Assembly (NCBI GenBank): GCA_022560025.1 | Contig: JAFISE010000234.1 | Span: 8,651-39,364 of the forward strand | Length of the DNA: 30,714 nt | Direction of reading: 5' to 3' | Source: Stagonosporopsis chrysanthemi | Lineage: Eukaryota; Ascomycota; Dothideomycetes; Pleosporales; Didymellaceae | Shown here: positions 19,818 through 30,521 of the stretch, in pieces | How positions within the stretch are numbered: the first letter of the stretch is position 1 | Layout: each line of letters starts with the position of its first letter | Notes under the pieces: generated by a model | Seen by the model: the letters and a program-made list of their open reading frames with translations, nothing else | What the model was told of the DNA's origin: nothing | Database searches by the model: none | Made by a program: the position numbers and the translations under genes

Positions 19818-21436
19818 AACGACATGAGGACGGGCCAGGGACGCATTGGATACGGAGCATTCTACGGCGCATTGGAACACTTGTGGTGTGCATTACAAGC
19901 AGGGCAGTACAAAGTCACGAGGCATGAGATACCCCATCATAGATACACGACGACCAGCAGTTCAATCAGCTACATTCTACTACTTCAATCATTTTCGCTG
20001 TTGATGTTGCGACATGCACGTGCATTCGTGTTTTCGTGTTTGGCACATTGTTAGCGCGCCAATGACTCGAGGCTAGGCCCACTTGATCAATGACCTATGT
20101 AAGCACTCGGAACATCACTTCGCGAGGTTGTGGAATCAATGGGTCTCGATGTCAAGAGTCGTCTGATGCTTGCAGCAGCGGAGATGGATTTGTGTCATTT
20201 CCTGCCGCCGCCAGATAATTGTACATGGGCAATGTTTTGAGCGGAGATTGTCGCCAAGAGGGCATTGTTCGACCAGGATCAAGATACACCGCTCAGGGCT
20301 CTACCATCCCGTCTCGTGGGTTTACGGGTGGGGAAATCTATTGGCTATTCAAGACAAATCAATGCCTCACCAACGCGTAACATTATTACAGAGTCCAGCA
20401 TCGGCTCTTCCGGCGTGCACACACGTGAGTCTAGCCTGCGGAAGCACCATACGTCGCGCAGCGATAAAGATGCTCCGCGCAGTAGAGAGGCCTCAGATGG
20501 GGTGGCGAGCTTTTGAAGCGGGCTGCAGACGTCTCTGACTAAGCCTTAGCTAGCAACATCAAGGCGACAAAGCAGGCAGCAAACCATTATTGGGCGCGAA
20601 TGCGGAGAGCTGACAAGCGGGGACGGAGACCCGTGTGGGGCAGGGCTGCTTTGGCGCATTCCATCCGAACAATTCAACACTGTACCATACTCCGACATTA
20701 GCCTCCGGTTGAAGGCCGACGTGTAGCGCATGCCTCAGGGCTACTATTGCGATTTACACGGTTGATCTAAGACGGTTGACGCCTACTTTTTTCCAACACA
20801 ATGCGCCACACGGGGCTGTTCGAAGTCAGATGCGTGAGGCACGCGCTGTGTAGTTGAACATTGCAAGTCGTTCGTCACGCACCCAACACGCTTGGCTCGG
20901 GATAGATGCCTGCAACAAAGGCCACCGCTTCAGAGGCAAGCGTGGTTGTCACTGACCTCGTCGGGACGGCCTCCATACTCATCTTTTGCGGTAGGGCCAG
21001 CCACTAGCAGTCCGTCGAATCCTCTCCAGTACCTTGTGCAAAAGAAACGGATCTTCATCGACATAAGCCGCGCTGGCTTGCAGTTGATCTTGGCCCGCTC
21101 ACATGAGCAGCTTCTCGACCCGGGAATCCGGGGTGAGATCCGGGCCACTACGTCCAGGACCGTTGGTGGCTTAGCCAAACGCAGCATCCACCCAATCAAC
21201 GGAATCGCCTTCGATCTGATCTGGCAAGACATTAGCCTAATTGCCAGAATACCCACCCTGTCTTTTGCCATCTCCTGCTGTGCGGCCCGCATAAACCTAG
21301 GTATGGGACTCGCATGGATGTGCAGTCTAGTATATAAGGACTCAGACGTTCCCCTGTGCTCCATTTTTACCCCAGACTCCACCTCCGCATTGCATTCGTC
21401 GTCGGCCACTGCAATAGTCGGTCAACACCAGCCGCA
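19818..21436. other. Intergenic region upstream of the sugar transporter
   Basis: About 1.6 kb without a supported gene. ORFs at 20170-20538 (+) and 20930-21409 (-) have no recognisable features. The last 110 nt contain the transporter's TATA box. Confidence 0.45.
21331..21338 (+). promoter_or_regulatory. TATA box of the sugar transporter gene
   Basis: TATATAAG lies 99-106 nt before the transporter ATG at 21437, a good match to the TATA consensus at a plausible distance given a short 5' leader. It suggests a regulated promoter, in keeping with sugar-responsive transporter genes. Confidence 0.6.
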
Positions 21437-23240
21437 ATGAGTCCCCATTTCAAGCGTCCCAACCAGACCAATGTGGTCGAGGCACAGGAAGCTGCGCCTG
21501 ATCTGCCACCGGTGTCATGGAGCAAGTCGCCCAACATGCGCAAGCTCTACTTTTACTGCATGGTTCTCTGCGTCTGCTCTGCCACCACCGGTTACGATGG
21601 GTGAGTTTTGGAATCCTGCGAACAAAGAGGGTCGGCGACTGACTGTGTGAAGATCTCTCATGAACACCTCTCAGATCCTCGATTCCTGGCAGGACACAAT
21701 GGGTCACCCTTCGAAGGACACTTTGGGTCGTCTCAGCGCCATGTACTCGATCGGTTCCATTGTTTCTCTCCCCGTTGTACCTTACCTCAGCGATAAGTTT
21801 GGCCGCAAGACCCCCATCACTGTTGGATGTGTCATCATGGTTATCGCCGCCGCGGTTCAGACCGCCTCTATGAGCCGCCCCCAGTACGAGGGCGCCCGTT
21901 TCTTCATGGGTTTCGGCAACTCGATGGCTCAGCTCTCCTGTCCTATGCTTATCACCGAAATCGCGCATCCTCAGCATCGTGCCAGGATCACCACCGTCTA
22001 CAACTGCTTGTGGAACCTTGGTGCCCTGATCTGCGGTTGGCTGGCTTTTGGCACACAGCACATTAACAGCACCTGGTCCTGGAGACTGCCCACCCTGATC
22101 CAGGGTATCTTCTCCGTCATCCAGCTTACATTCATCTGGTGGATTCCTGAGTAAGTCTTCTTGTTTTACCAAGTGTTTTATGCGATTGGCTAATCTGAAC
22201 TTCTAGGTCCCCACGTTGGCTGCTGTCCAAGGACAGGAACGACGAGGCGCTCAGCATGCTCGCCCACTACCACGCCGATGGCAACGACAGTGACTCCACT
22301 GTTGTGTTCGAGTACACCGAAATGAAGGAGACCATTCGCCTGGAGTATCTGCACCAGAAGACCTCGTCGTACTTGGACTTCATCAGGACCGCGGGTAACC
22401 GCAAGCGACTGTTGATCATCATCTCACTCGGCCTCTTCTCCCAGTGGTCTGGGAACGCCCTCGTCAGCTACTACGCTGGTATCATCTACGAAGGTGCCGG
22501 TATCACGGGCCAGACCCAGAAGTTGGGACTGGACGCCGGAAACAAGGTCCTCTCCCTGTTTGTCTCCATCTCATGCGCGTTGCTGGTCGACCGTGTTGGT
22601 AGACGCGCGCTTTTCCTCGCTGCGTAAGTGTGCACATCTGCTGCTTTCCATAACACGACTGACTCCCACTAGCACCGGCGGCATGCTCATCTTCCTGATC
22701 TGCGCCACGATCACTGGGCAGCAATTCGCCAAGACAGACAAAATCGCAATCGGCTACGTCAACATCGTCTTTGTCTGGCTGCACGGTGTCGCCTACGCGC
22801 TGGCCTGGTCGGGTCTCCTCGTTGCCTACACGGTCGAGATTCTGCCCTACAAGCTCCGCGCCAAGGGTGTCTTCATCATGAACCTCTGGGTCCAAGTCGC
22901 CCTCACGATCAACAACTACGTCAACCCCATCCCCATCTCCGAGGGCGGCGGCTGGTACGGCGAGAACTGGAAGCTGTTCGCTTGCTATGCGGGCTGGGTT
23001 CTGCTCGAGTTGATCTGGATCTACTACTTCTACGTCGAGACTCGGTATGTCGCTCTTCATCCTAATCAGTTTGATACGAAGTTAATTTTCTTGTCCAGTG
23101 GCCCCACTCTTGAGGAAATTGCCCGTATCTTCGACGGCGACGACGCTGAGGTTGCCGACATTGACATCGATGGCAAGGGCGGCTTAAACAACCGCTCTGA
23201 CAGCCTCAAGGAGGCTCATGTGCAAGTGGAGAAGGCATAG
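21437..23240 (+). CDS. MFS sugar porter (hexose/lactose-permease-like)
   Basis: A twelve-helix plasma-membrane sugar/H+ symporter of the major facilitator superfamily, sugar porter family. Five exons, 21437-21600, 21653-22150, 22207-22623, 22673-23044 and 23099-23240, give 530 aa; every junction is phase 2 and in frame. Family signatures in order: GYDGSLMNTSQ in helix 1, DKFGRKTP in loop 2-3, RFFMGFGNSM, PESPRWLLSKDR before the central loop, LVDRVGRRALFL in loop 8-9, VEILPYKLRAKG and ETRGPTLEEIARIFDG near the C-terminus. The last intron (23045-23098) is 54 nt without an in-frame stop, so its retention would simply insert 18 residues. The overall form resembles fungal lactose-permease or hexose transporters; the substrate cannot be told from sequence. 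A TATA box precedes it. Confidence 0.93.
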
Positions 23241-23930
23241 GCGAGTCCGCAGTTGTGTGTCAGCCATGTCTCTGTTTGCCTTGGTTCGTCGTCGCTATGT
23301 GCTTGCGTAGTGGGAGATCAATGTGTAGTGTGGACAGCTCACAATCAATGCCTGTCTCAGTGATTATCAGTTGCTACCAAGTGCCTTTTTGAAATTTCTG
23401 TCACAAAGGTGTATTGATATATGATGCCATAAATCTAGGATGAACCTCAGATATCCCATACGACTCACTGATCGCGGACATGTATGAGTCCGGATCTGTC
23501 GAAACACTCAACTTGGCGTCTACAACGTTGCATCCTGTGAGATACTGAGGTGATTGCTACACATATCGAACGCAAAGCACAACATGGTATTCGGCAGACC
23601 TTCTGTGTTGGGCGCGTTGCAGTAAACCAAAGTGACACCAAAGCAGGCCTGTGTCCGGAATAAGCTCCGTTGTGATGGTGTCTAGGAAGTGCTGACCGGT
23701 GTACCGTCGGACGACTGCAATGCCAGCGCCATGAACTCTCGCTAAAGCGTCGTAGGAATGCGGCTGGCTTATAAACAGGCGTCGGAAGAAGCGCCTGCTA
23801 TTGGTAAGATCGGATTGGACAGGGTTGCGGCTCGTCGATCCGTGTTAGCCTTCAATCGAATTCATACGCGCGCGTCAATGACGATCGATGTTTAGCGCTC
23901 GGCACCAACAAACATCAACATACAACAACA
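23241..23930. other. Intergenic region before ORC5
   Basis: No gene seen. It holds the 3' flank of the transporter and the ORC5 promoter, including an MCB-like GCGCGTCA about 54 nt before the ORC5 start. Confidence 0.45.
23870..23877 (+). promoter_or_regulatory. Possible MCB-like element upstream of ORC5
   Basis: GCGCGTCA differs in one base from the MCB form ACGCGTCA bound by the MBF cell-cycle factor in yeasts. It sits in a CG-alternating stretch 54 nt before the ATG of a DNA-replication gene, so the context fits. Single weak match; speculative. Confidence 0.25.
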
Positions 23931-25435
23931 ATGCTGCCAGATGAGATCATTGCGCAATTGACAGGCAAGTTCGCGTGTCGCGAGCAGCAGATTCACCATC
24001 TGGCTGCTTTATATACGGTATGGCAGTTGAATCGCATGAACTTGCTCAACTAACAAAGCTAGTTGCACCTCCCTTCACCACCCTTTGCCAACATCCACGG
24101 CCTGACAGCGACAGGCAAGTCGTCGCTCTTGCGAGCATACTTCCACCTTGCTCAGGTCCCTCACACAATTGTCAATGTGCGCGAATGCGTCACCACTCGG
24201 CATCTGCTTGAGCGCATCGTGGCAGCGTCGCTCGATGCGCTGGAGGAGGCCTACGACGAGACAATCGACCGACGGCCGTATGCGCGGACTGAGAACCTGA
24301 GCGCGCTATGTGTGAACCTCCAGAAGATGCTGGAAGGGAGGGGGAAGTTTGTGCTGGTGCTGGACGCCGTCGACAAGCTTAGGGAAAGCGGCGGGACGCT
24401 CATCGCCGCTCTGGGCAGATTGGGCGAGACGGTGCGCTCAAGATGGACAAGAGATGTTGCAACATGCTGACAATACCACTGCAGATACCGAGCCTCGCCA
24501 TCCTCGTCACGACGACCCTCCCGATCGCGCCCGCCCAGCGACACGCCTCGTCCATACCCTACATCGCCTTCCCACCCTACACACGCCTGCAACTTCTCAC
24601 GATCCTCGGCAAGCACCCCCAGAAGGTCTTCCCCACCGCGCCCTCGGCCGACCAGTTCCCCGACTACACGCCCGACCTCGCCGTCGAAGACGACGCCTGG
24701 CTGTGGAACCGCTTCCTGGCCGCTGTCTACGACAGCCTGAGCAAGCACACGGGGCGCGATCTGCTCAGCTTCCGCGCGGCGGCCCTACGGCTCTGGCGGC
24801 CCTTCGTGACGCCCATCCTCGCCGGCGACTTCGGCACGCGTGACTTCTCGCGCCTGATGGTGAACCGACGACACCTATTCCAAGGCGAGTCGGCAGTCCA
24901 GGACCGCATCATCACCCCCGCACCCTCGTCGCCCAGCAACCCCGCCCGCCACGCCCCCGTCCAGCGCCTCATCCACTCCCTCCCCTTCTACATGACCCAC
25001 CTCCTCATCGCCGCCTACCTCGCCTCCTACAACCCGCCCCGCACAGACACAACGTACTTCATGAAGCACACGGACAAGCGCAGAAACCGCCGCCGCGCAC
25101 CGACCGCCGCGTCCCTCTCCGCCACGTCCAAATCAGGCGTCAAACACCGCCGCGTCCCCCGCCATCTGCTCACCCCCTCGCCGTTCCCGCTCGACCGCCT
25201 GTTTGCCATTTTCCGCGCCCTGCTGACGGAGAATGTACCCCAGAGCGCCGATCTCATGGCCAGCGTGGCGACGCTGGCTGGGTTGCGGCTCCTGGTGAGG
25301 ACGGGGGCTGGGGCCGCGGATCCGCTCGAGGGGGGCGCGCGGTGGAGGGTGGGGTTTGGGTGGGAGGTTGTGAGGGGGTTGGGGAGGAGTGTTGGGGTCG
25401 AGGTTGGGGAGTGGTTGGTGGGGGGTGTAGATTGA
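23931..25435 (+). CDS. ORC5: Origin recognition complex subunit 5
   Basis: An AAA+-type subunit of the nuclear origin recognition complex, which marks replication origins and loads MCM. Three exons, 23931-24017, 24063-24431 and 24485-25435, give 468 aa. Both introns are phase 0 (45 and 53 nt) with CTAAC/CTGAC branches. The start is the ATG at 23931 (MLPDEIIAQL, then CREQQIHHLAALY). Walker A is GLTATGKSS (residues 42-50) and Walker B is FVLVLDAVDKL around D130, both present, followed by LAILVTTTLP as sensor 1. The C-terminal part contains SADLMASVATLAGLRLL, the winged-helix-like end of ORC5. The final 180 nt become very G-rich on the coding strand (GVGVEVG-type codons). The gene converges on the DCAF4-like gene with 224 bp between stops. 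Confidence 0.9.
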
Positions 25436-25446
25436 GGGTCTGTAAT

Positions 25447-25492
25447 GTGGTGGGTGGATGCATATGGAGACGTGGAGACGTGGTGGGTGGAT
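25447..25492. repeat. Short direct repeats between convergent genes
   Basis: GTGGTGGGTGGAT occurs at 25447-25459 and again at 25480-25492. Between them TGGAGACG is tandemly duplicated (25465-25472, 25473-25480). The repeats lie in G-rich sequence just past the ORC5 stop. Confidence 0.7.
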
Positions 25493-25659
25493 ATCGTTGG
25501 ATGTGTTGGATCCAGCGAGGTGGGTGGGTGGGTTGATTTCAGTGGTCTGATCTACATCCACATCCTCTATACCCTTCCAGAAGCCATGAGGCCATCTATC
25601 TCTGCCAATATCCATCCCCATCTCTCTCCGCACCCCTCCCCACATACCAAAACCCCCCC

Positions 25660-27264
25660 TCACCACGCATACTCCCCAATCCCCCCTCCCACCCCAGCCC
25701 ACAACCTCACCGCCCCCCCATCCCCATCATCCATCCACTTCACCCCCCTCACCTTCCCTTGCCCCTTCCCCTGCGCCCCAGCACCCCCCTCCAGCTCCCT
25801 CACCACCCTCCCCGTCCACAGATTACTCACCCGCACCGCGCCCCCTCCCTCTCCCTGTCCAGCAGGCTGCACGGCAGCCACCACGCCCGTGCGCGCACAC
25901 ACGGCGACCCCGACATGCAAGTCATCGACGTTGCGGTGCGCAAAGGCGAGGACGGGCTGCGACCAGCGGGTGCGCGCGCGCTGCTGCAGGGCTTTGCGTT
26001 TGCGGTGCGAGGGGGCGCCTGGGTAGAGGTGCGAGAAGGAGGAGGGGGGGTGGTGTGTTGAAGAGGGGGGGGAAGGGGTGGTGGTAGAGGTGGTGGTAGA
26101 GGTAAAAGAGGGGGAGGAGGAGGAGGAGGAGGAGGAGGAAGTGGGCCGGCACGACCGCACATCGTACAGAAACAGCGTGTCCTGCAGGCCCGCGCACACG
26201 AGGCGCGTGGCGTCGTCTGCGCGCGCGAGGGCGCTGATGGCATACGGATGCGAGAGGGCGTGGACGGGCCGCGGGGCGCGCGTGTCGCACAGCACGACGT
26301 GCCCGTTGCGGCACCCGGCGGCGAGGGTGTTGGCGTCCAGCCACGCGAGGGCGAGGATGTCGGCGCCCAGGCCGCGCGCCAGCGTCGAGCTGTCCCAGGT
26401 CCCCGTCTCCGAGCGGCTGAACAGCAGCAGTGCGGACTGCGCGCCGACGGCGAGGAGCTCTGTTTGGCGCGCTGCGATGCTGGCGCGGTGGTGCGAGGAG
26501 GAGGACGAGGACGAGGAAGAGGGGACGCTGAAGGAAGACGGTCGCGCGGCGGAGCTGAATATCGCGCCGCACGACGTCTGCGTGAATTTCTGGTGGATGT
26601 GCGGCCCGTCGCGCTCAGGGTCGCTCAGCAGCACCTCCGGCGCGCGGTCGGAGCCGATGGTGGTCACGGCCAGGGCGCCGGAGGCGGGCATGTACTGCAT
26701 GGAGGAGACGGGGGAGGTGGTGCGGCCGAGCAAGTCCCAGGGGTAGTAGGCATAGCGGTCCTTTGGGTCGAGGGCGCGCAGTCTGCGGCGGGCGGCGGGG
26801 CACCGCAGGTTGGCGGCCTGGTCGTCCCCCAGGAAGTGGCGCCGCTGGATGGTGTTCTCGCCGCACACGGCGTAGATGGTCTTGGAGACCGGGTCGCGGT
26901 CGAAGAAGCGCACCACGCCTGCGTCGTCGCTGCTGGTCACGGGGTCTGGGCCGCGCGAGACGCCAGACATGCATGCCCCGGGCCAGATGGAGTGCAGGTA
27001 GACGGACCGCCGCTGGAAGCCAATCTCCCGGTCGAGGTCGGCCTGGACGAAGCTGTGGGCATGGCGGCGGACGACGCGTTCCTTGTGGAGTCTTTTTGTT
27101 TTTGCGGTTTCTGCGCGCTGGAAGCTTTCTTTCCTGCGCTCCTTGACGAGGTTCGAGGTCGAGTATTTGAGGTTCAGGCCGCGGGCCTGCGACTGGCTTT
27201 GGATCTTGAAGTACTTCTTCTTCTCGGTGTCGTAGTAGAAGCCCGGGATGTGCTGGCCATTCAT
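25660..27264 (-). CDS. DCAF4/WDR21-like WD40 protein
   Basis: A single-exon gene of 534 aa from ATG 27264. The N-terminus GQHIPGFYYDTEKKKYFKIQ matches the conserved start of DCAF4 (WDR21) proteins, which act as substrate receptors of CUL4-DDB1 ubiquitin ligases. A basic helical linker (VKERRKESFQRAETAK) follows, then WD40-type blades. The clearest runs from ADILALAWLDANTLAAGCRNG through VVLCDTRAPRPVHAL to LFLYDVRS; the YDVR is a variant of the DDB1-binding WDxR box. Two Ser-rich insertions, SSSSSSSSSH at about 230 and a longer Ser/Thr/Pro run at about 385, are encoded by near-perfect TCC/TCT repeats and probably form loops. The 3' end is strongly G-rich on its coding strand. It shares a 265-bp promoter region with SelO. 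Role inferred from family; substrate unknown. Confidence 0.65.
   Translation of the reverse strand: MNGQHIPGFYYDTEKKKYFKIQSQSQARGLNLKYSTSNLVKERRKESFQRAETAKTKRLHKERVVRRHAHSFVQADLDREIGFQRRSVYLHSIWPGACMSGVSRGPDPVTSSDDAGVVRFFDRDPVSKTIYAVCGENTIQRRHFLGDDQAANLRCPAARRRLRALDPKDRYAYYPWDLLGRTTSPVSSMQYMPASGALAVTTIGSDRAPEVLLSDPERDGPHIHQKFTQTSCGAIFSSAARPSSFSVPSSSSSSSSSHHRASIAARQTELLAVGAQSALLLFSRSETGTWDSSTLARGLGADILALAWLDANTLAAGCRNGHVVLCDTRAPRPVHALSHPYAISALARADDATRLVCAGLQDTLFLYDVRSCRPTSSSSSSSSSPSFTSTTTSTTTPSPPSSTHHPPSSFSHLYPGAPSHRKRKALQQRARTRWSQPVLAFAHRNVDDLHVGVAVCARTGVVAAVQPAGQGEGGGAVRVSNLWTGRVVRELEGGAGAQGKGQGKVRGVKWMDDGDGGAVRLWAGVGGGIGEYAW
26113..26140. repeat. GGA trinucleotide repeat inside the WD40 gene
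   Basis: About nine GGA units on the plus strand, read as TCC (Ser) codons by the minus-strand DCAF4-like gene. Expected to vary in length in steps of one serine. Confidence 0.75.
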
Positions 27265-27529
27265 GCTGTGCTGAGGTTGGGGCAGGGCGCAGTGTCGTGA
27301 TTGGTTGGTTGGGGCTCTTCACAGACGACATCTGGATTCTGACATTTACAATATTTGCGCGAGTCAGTTGCGGCTCCGCTATCGATAAGCAACGTCGCCG
27401 CGGCATGACGCCACAGGCATCACTCGGACTGATGTGATGCTCGACGGGATGCAAGTGCAAGTCTTCGCCGTCCCCTCCTTTCCGCTGCATTCCGCCGGCT
27501 GCCACCCGTCAACCCCCCATCGGCAGCTC
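27265..27529. promoter_or_regulatory. Shared divergent promoter region, DCAF4-like and SelO
   Basis: Only 265 bp separate the two start codons of divergent genes, so both promoters must lie here or overlap the genes. No TATA box is evident on either strand. An in-frame ATG at 27437 would shorten the region if used by SelO. Confidence 0.5.
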
Positions 27530-29613
27530 ATGCTTCGTCTCTCACGCCTCGCACGCCTCGCACGCCTCTCCAAGCCTCTGACATCCGGCTCCGCGCATTC
27601 TGCAGCTCGGCAGTTCCACACATTGCATCGTCTTGGCCAAGTCATGGCGCACCTGAATGGCTCCCCGCCCGCGGCCACGCACACGCTGCAGTCGCTGCCC
27701 AAGTCCAACGTCTTCACGCAGAACCTGCCGCCGGACGCTGCCTTCCCCACACCCGAAGACTCGCATGAAGCGCCGCGCCAGACCCTCGGCCCGCGCATGG
27801 TGAAGGAGGCGCTGTACACATACGTGCGGCCCGATCCCCACGGCGAGGCCGAGCTTCTTGGTGTCAGTCCACGCGCGCTGCAGGATCTTGGACTGAAGGC
27901 CGAGGAAGCCCAGTCGGAGGAATTCAAAGCAGTCGTGTCGGGCCAGAAGATTCTCACCTGGGACCCCGAGAAGCCGGACGAGGGCATCTACCCCTGGGCG
28001 CAGTGCTATGGGGGGTACCAGTTCGGGCAGTGGGCGGGCCAGCTGGGCGACGGGAGAGCCATCTCGCTGTTCGAGTCGACGAACCCTGCGACAGGCGTGC
28101 GCTACGAAGTCCAGCTCAAGGGCGCCGGCCGAACGCCATACTCGCGTTTTGCCGACGGACGCGCTGTGCTGCGGTCGTCGATCCGCGAGTTCGTCGTGTC
28201 CGAGTACCTCAACGCAATTGGCATCCCGTCTACAAGAGCGCTGGCGCTCACGCTGAACAACGGCACCAGGATCATTCGTGAGCGGGCCGAGCCAGGCGCC
28301 ATCGTCACTCGATTTGCGCAGAGCTGGATCCGATTTGGTACCTTTGATCTCCAGCGCATGCGCGGCGACCGTGAAACGCTGCGCACTCTGTGTGACTACA
28401 CCGCCGAGCACGTCTACGGCGGGTGGGACAAGCTGCCATCGAAACTGCCCGCTGGCGAGGCAAAGACGACGCACACCCAAGTCCAGACCGGCGTGGCAAA
28501 AGACACCATCGAAGGCTCCGACCTCGACGAGGAGAACCGCTACGCCCGCCTCTACCGCGCCGTCGTCCGCAACAACGCCGCCACCGTCGCCAAATGGCAA
28601 GCCTACGGCTTCATGAACGGCGTCCTCAACACAGACAACACCTCCATCCTCGGCCTGAGCATCGACTTCGGGCCCTTTGCCTTCCTCGACACCTTCGACC
28701 CCTCGTACACCCCCAACCACGACGACCACATGCTGCGCTACAGCTACCGCAACCAGCCCACCATCATCTGGTGGAACCTCGTGCGCCTGGGCGAGGCCTT
28801 CGGCGAGCTGATGGGCGCCGGCGCAAACGTCGACAGCGCCGAGTTCATCGCCAAGGGCGTCAGCGACGACGCGGCTCCCGACCTCGTCAAGCGCGCTGAG
28901 GGCATCATCGAGCGCGCAGGCGACGAGTACAAAGCCGTCTTCCTCGCCGAGTACAAGCGCCTCATGACTGCGCGTTTGGGCCTTACATCGCAGAAAGAAA
29001 GCGACTTCGAGGCCCTGTTCTCAGAGCTCCTCGACATCCTCGAGGCGTACGAGCTCGACTTCCACCACGCCTTCCGCCGCCTCTCTGCGCTGCCGCTGGC
29101 GACGCTGGACAGCGAGGAGGCCAGGCAGCGCGCAGCGGAGCTTTTCTTCCGCAGCGACAACCTCCCCGACGCGGGCGCGGACTCGCGCAAGCGCATCGCA
29201 AAGTGGCTTGATGCGTGGGCCGCGCGGGTGCGAGAGGACTGGGGCGACGACGATGCAGGGCGGCAGGCGGCGATGAAGGCAGTGAATCCCAGCGTGAGTT
29301 TTTTTGTCTCTCCCTTTCCCCTCTCTTATACCCCATCCCCCCTTTCTTTCCCATCCCATCCTTTCCCCCCCTGACCAACCCCTGCAATTCTAACACCCCC
29401 ACCCCCCAGTTCGTCCCCCGCTCCTGGATCCTCGACGAGCTCATCGACCGCGTGGAGAAGAAGGGCGACCGCGACATCTTGCCCCAGCTTATGAAGCTCA
29501 ATCTCAGCCCCTTTGAGGACGAGGGCTGGGGCTGGGACGCCGCCGAGGAAGCGCGGTTCGTGGGCGATGTGCCCAAGTATAAGGGCTCGATGCAGTGTAG
29601 CTGTAGTTCGTAG
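27530..29613 (+). CDS. Protein adenylyltransferase SelO (Fmp40-like), mitochondrial
   Basis: SelO is a pseudokinase-fold enzyme that AMPylates proteins in mitochondria and takes part in redox stress responses. Exons 27530-29293 and 29410-29613 give 655 aa; the intron is 116 nt, phase 0, with GTGAGT donor and a C-rich CCCCCAG acceptor. The start at 27530 gives MLRLSRLARLARLSK, a good mitochondrial targeting peptide; an in-frame ATG at 27437 would add 31 residues and mask it. Key parts: YQFGQWAGQLGDGRA, the ATP-binding LKGAGRTPYSRFADGRAVLR with Lys197, GFMNGVLNTDN with Asp369, and SIDFGPFAF with Asp379, ten residues apart as in characterised SelO enzymes. The C-terminus is CSCSS, with Cys where animal SelO has selenocysteine, as expected in fungi, which lack selenoproteins. 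All catalytic residues I can place are present. Confidence 0.93.
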
Positions 29614-30432
29614 CGTGTACATATCAGCGAGACAATCAACAGCCAAACATTTTGCTTCCAATGTTCCTTCTTAGTTCGTCTGAAGCATACAGAAATGTAG
29701 GGACCTGCACACAACCCACGCACCTGTGATGGATCCAACGTGTGTGCCAGCTTTTGCCATCATTCTCCTTCCCTGCGTGTAGTCTTGACGCGGGGCAAAG
29801 TCGTCGTCGAAAATGAGGCCCCCTTTCTTCGACTCCGCCTGGGGACCTCATTTCGTAAACGTGATTGTGCTTGCGATTGTGCAGCGACGGGAGCAGGGCG
29901 TCGGCTGTGAGAGAGAGAGTGAGGATCGTTCTGGGAGCGAAGCGCTTCCAGGATTGTATGGATTGTATGGATTGGATTGAAATCCACGTCGCATGGCGAG
30001 CTTCCAACTTCGCAGACCTCCTCCCGTGGGGTGGGGTATAGGCAGACGAGTGAAGCAGCAGCGAGGAAGATAGAGGCAGATTGGCTGTCTGAGTTTTCAC
30101 AGAACACAAGTTCTTGGTAGAGTGTAGGCGTTATCGGGGAAGGCGGCTGGTGGTTGCGAAGACCCCCACCCCTTCTGGTATCATACCCTTGTCGGGATTC
30201 AAGCTTGTACTGTCTTCCCCTCTACACTGTTATCTTCTGGTGGTCGCAGTGGGTATGATTTGTACCCCTGTCCTGCAGAGAGAAAGCTCGTAGGGAAAAC
30301 TTGTATAGGACTTGGAATAAGTAGCATACTCTCCCCCTTCTGCTAACGCTTCCTCCTCTTACATGTTCACCCAACGAAAACCCCGCAAGCGAGCAGTAGC
30401 TGTAGATGGGTCAGGCACACAAAAGTGGCCTT
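29614..30432. other. Gene-free 3' flank of SelO
   Basis: No supported coding region. A tandem ATTGTATGG duplication occurs at 29953-29970, followed by partial copies (ATTGG, ATTG). Minus-strand ORFs of 115-157 aa here look random. Confidence 0.45.
29953..29980. repeat. Small tandem repeat ATTGTATGG
   Basis: Two perfect 9-bp copies followed by shortened copies; directly visible, function unlikely. Confidence 0.7.
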
Positions 30433-30521
30433 AGTCGCTGCTGAGATTTGAACTAATGAGGTTTTTTGCCCCAGGGCAAGTCCTGGCTGGGTGTACGGAC
30501 CAACCACTTCACCAAGCGGCT
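30433..30521 (-). tRNA. tRNA-like element, probably degenerate
   Basis: On the minus strand the ends AGCCGCT and AGCGACT pair over seven positions with one C-A mismatch, as an acceptor stem would. TGGTGAAGTGG at the expected offset fits the pol III A box (TRGYNNANNNG), and GTTCAAATC fits the B box (GWTCRANNC). The A-to-B spacing is about 61 nt, longer than a class I tRNA and consistent with a class II tRNA (Ser/Leu) or a short intron. A CCAGG/CCTGG stem with a 6-nt loop is where an anticodon arm might be, but the loop size is wrong and the T stem pairs poorly. I cannot assign an anticodon, so a tRNA pseudogene or tRNA-derived SINE fragment is likely. Confidence 0.35.

Noticed and set aside
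20930..21409. 159-codon minus-strand ORF upstream of the transporter
   Set aside because: Covers the transporter's TATA box and leader, with no recognisable features.
21450..22172. 240-codon minus-strand ORF
   Set aside because: Antisense to exons and an intron of the sugar transporter.
26248..27300. 350-codon plus-strand ORF opposite the DCAF4-like gene
   Set aside because: Shadow of a GC-rich gene: Gly/Ala/Arg/Val-rich random composition with no domain, fully antisense to a recognisable protein.
27542..28729. 395-codon minus-strand ORF opposite SelO
   Set aside because: Antisense shadow; SelO motifs are unambiguous on the plus strand.
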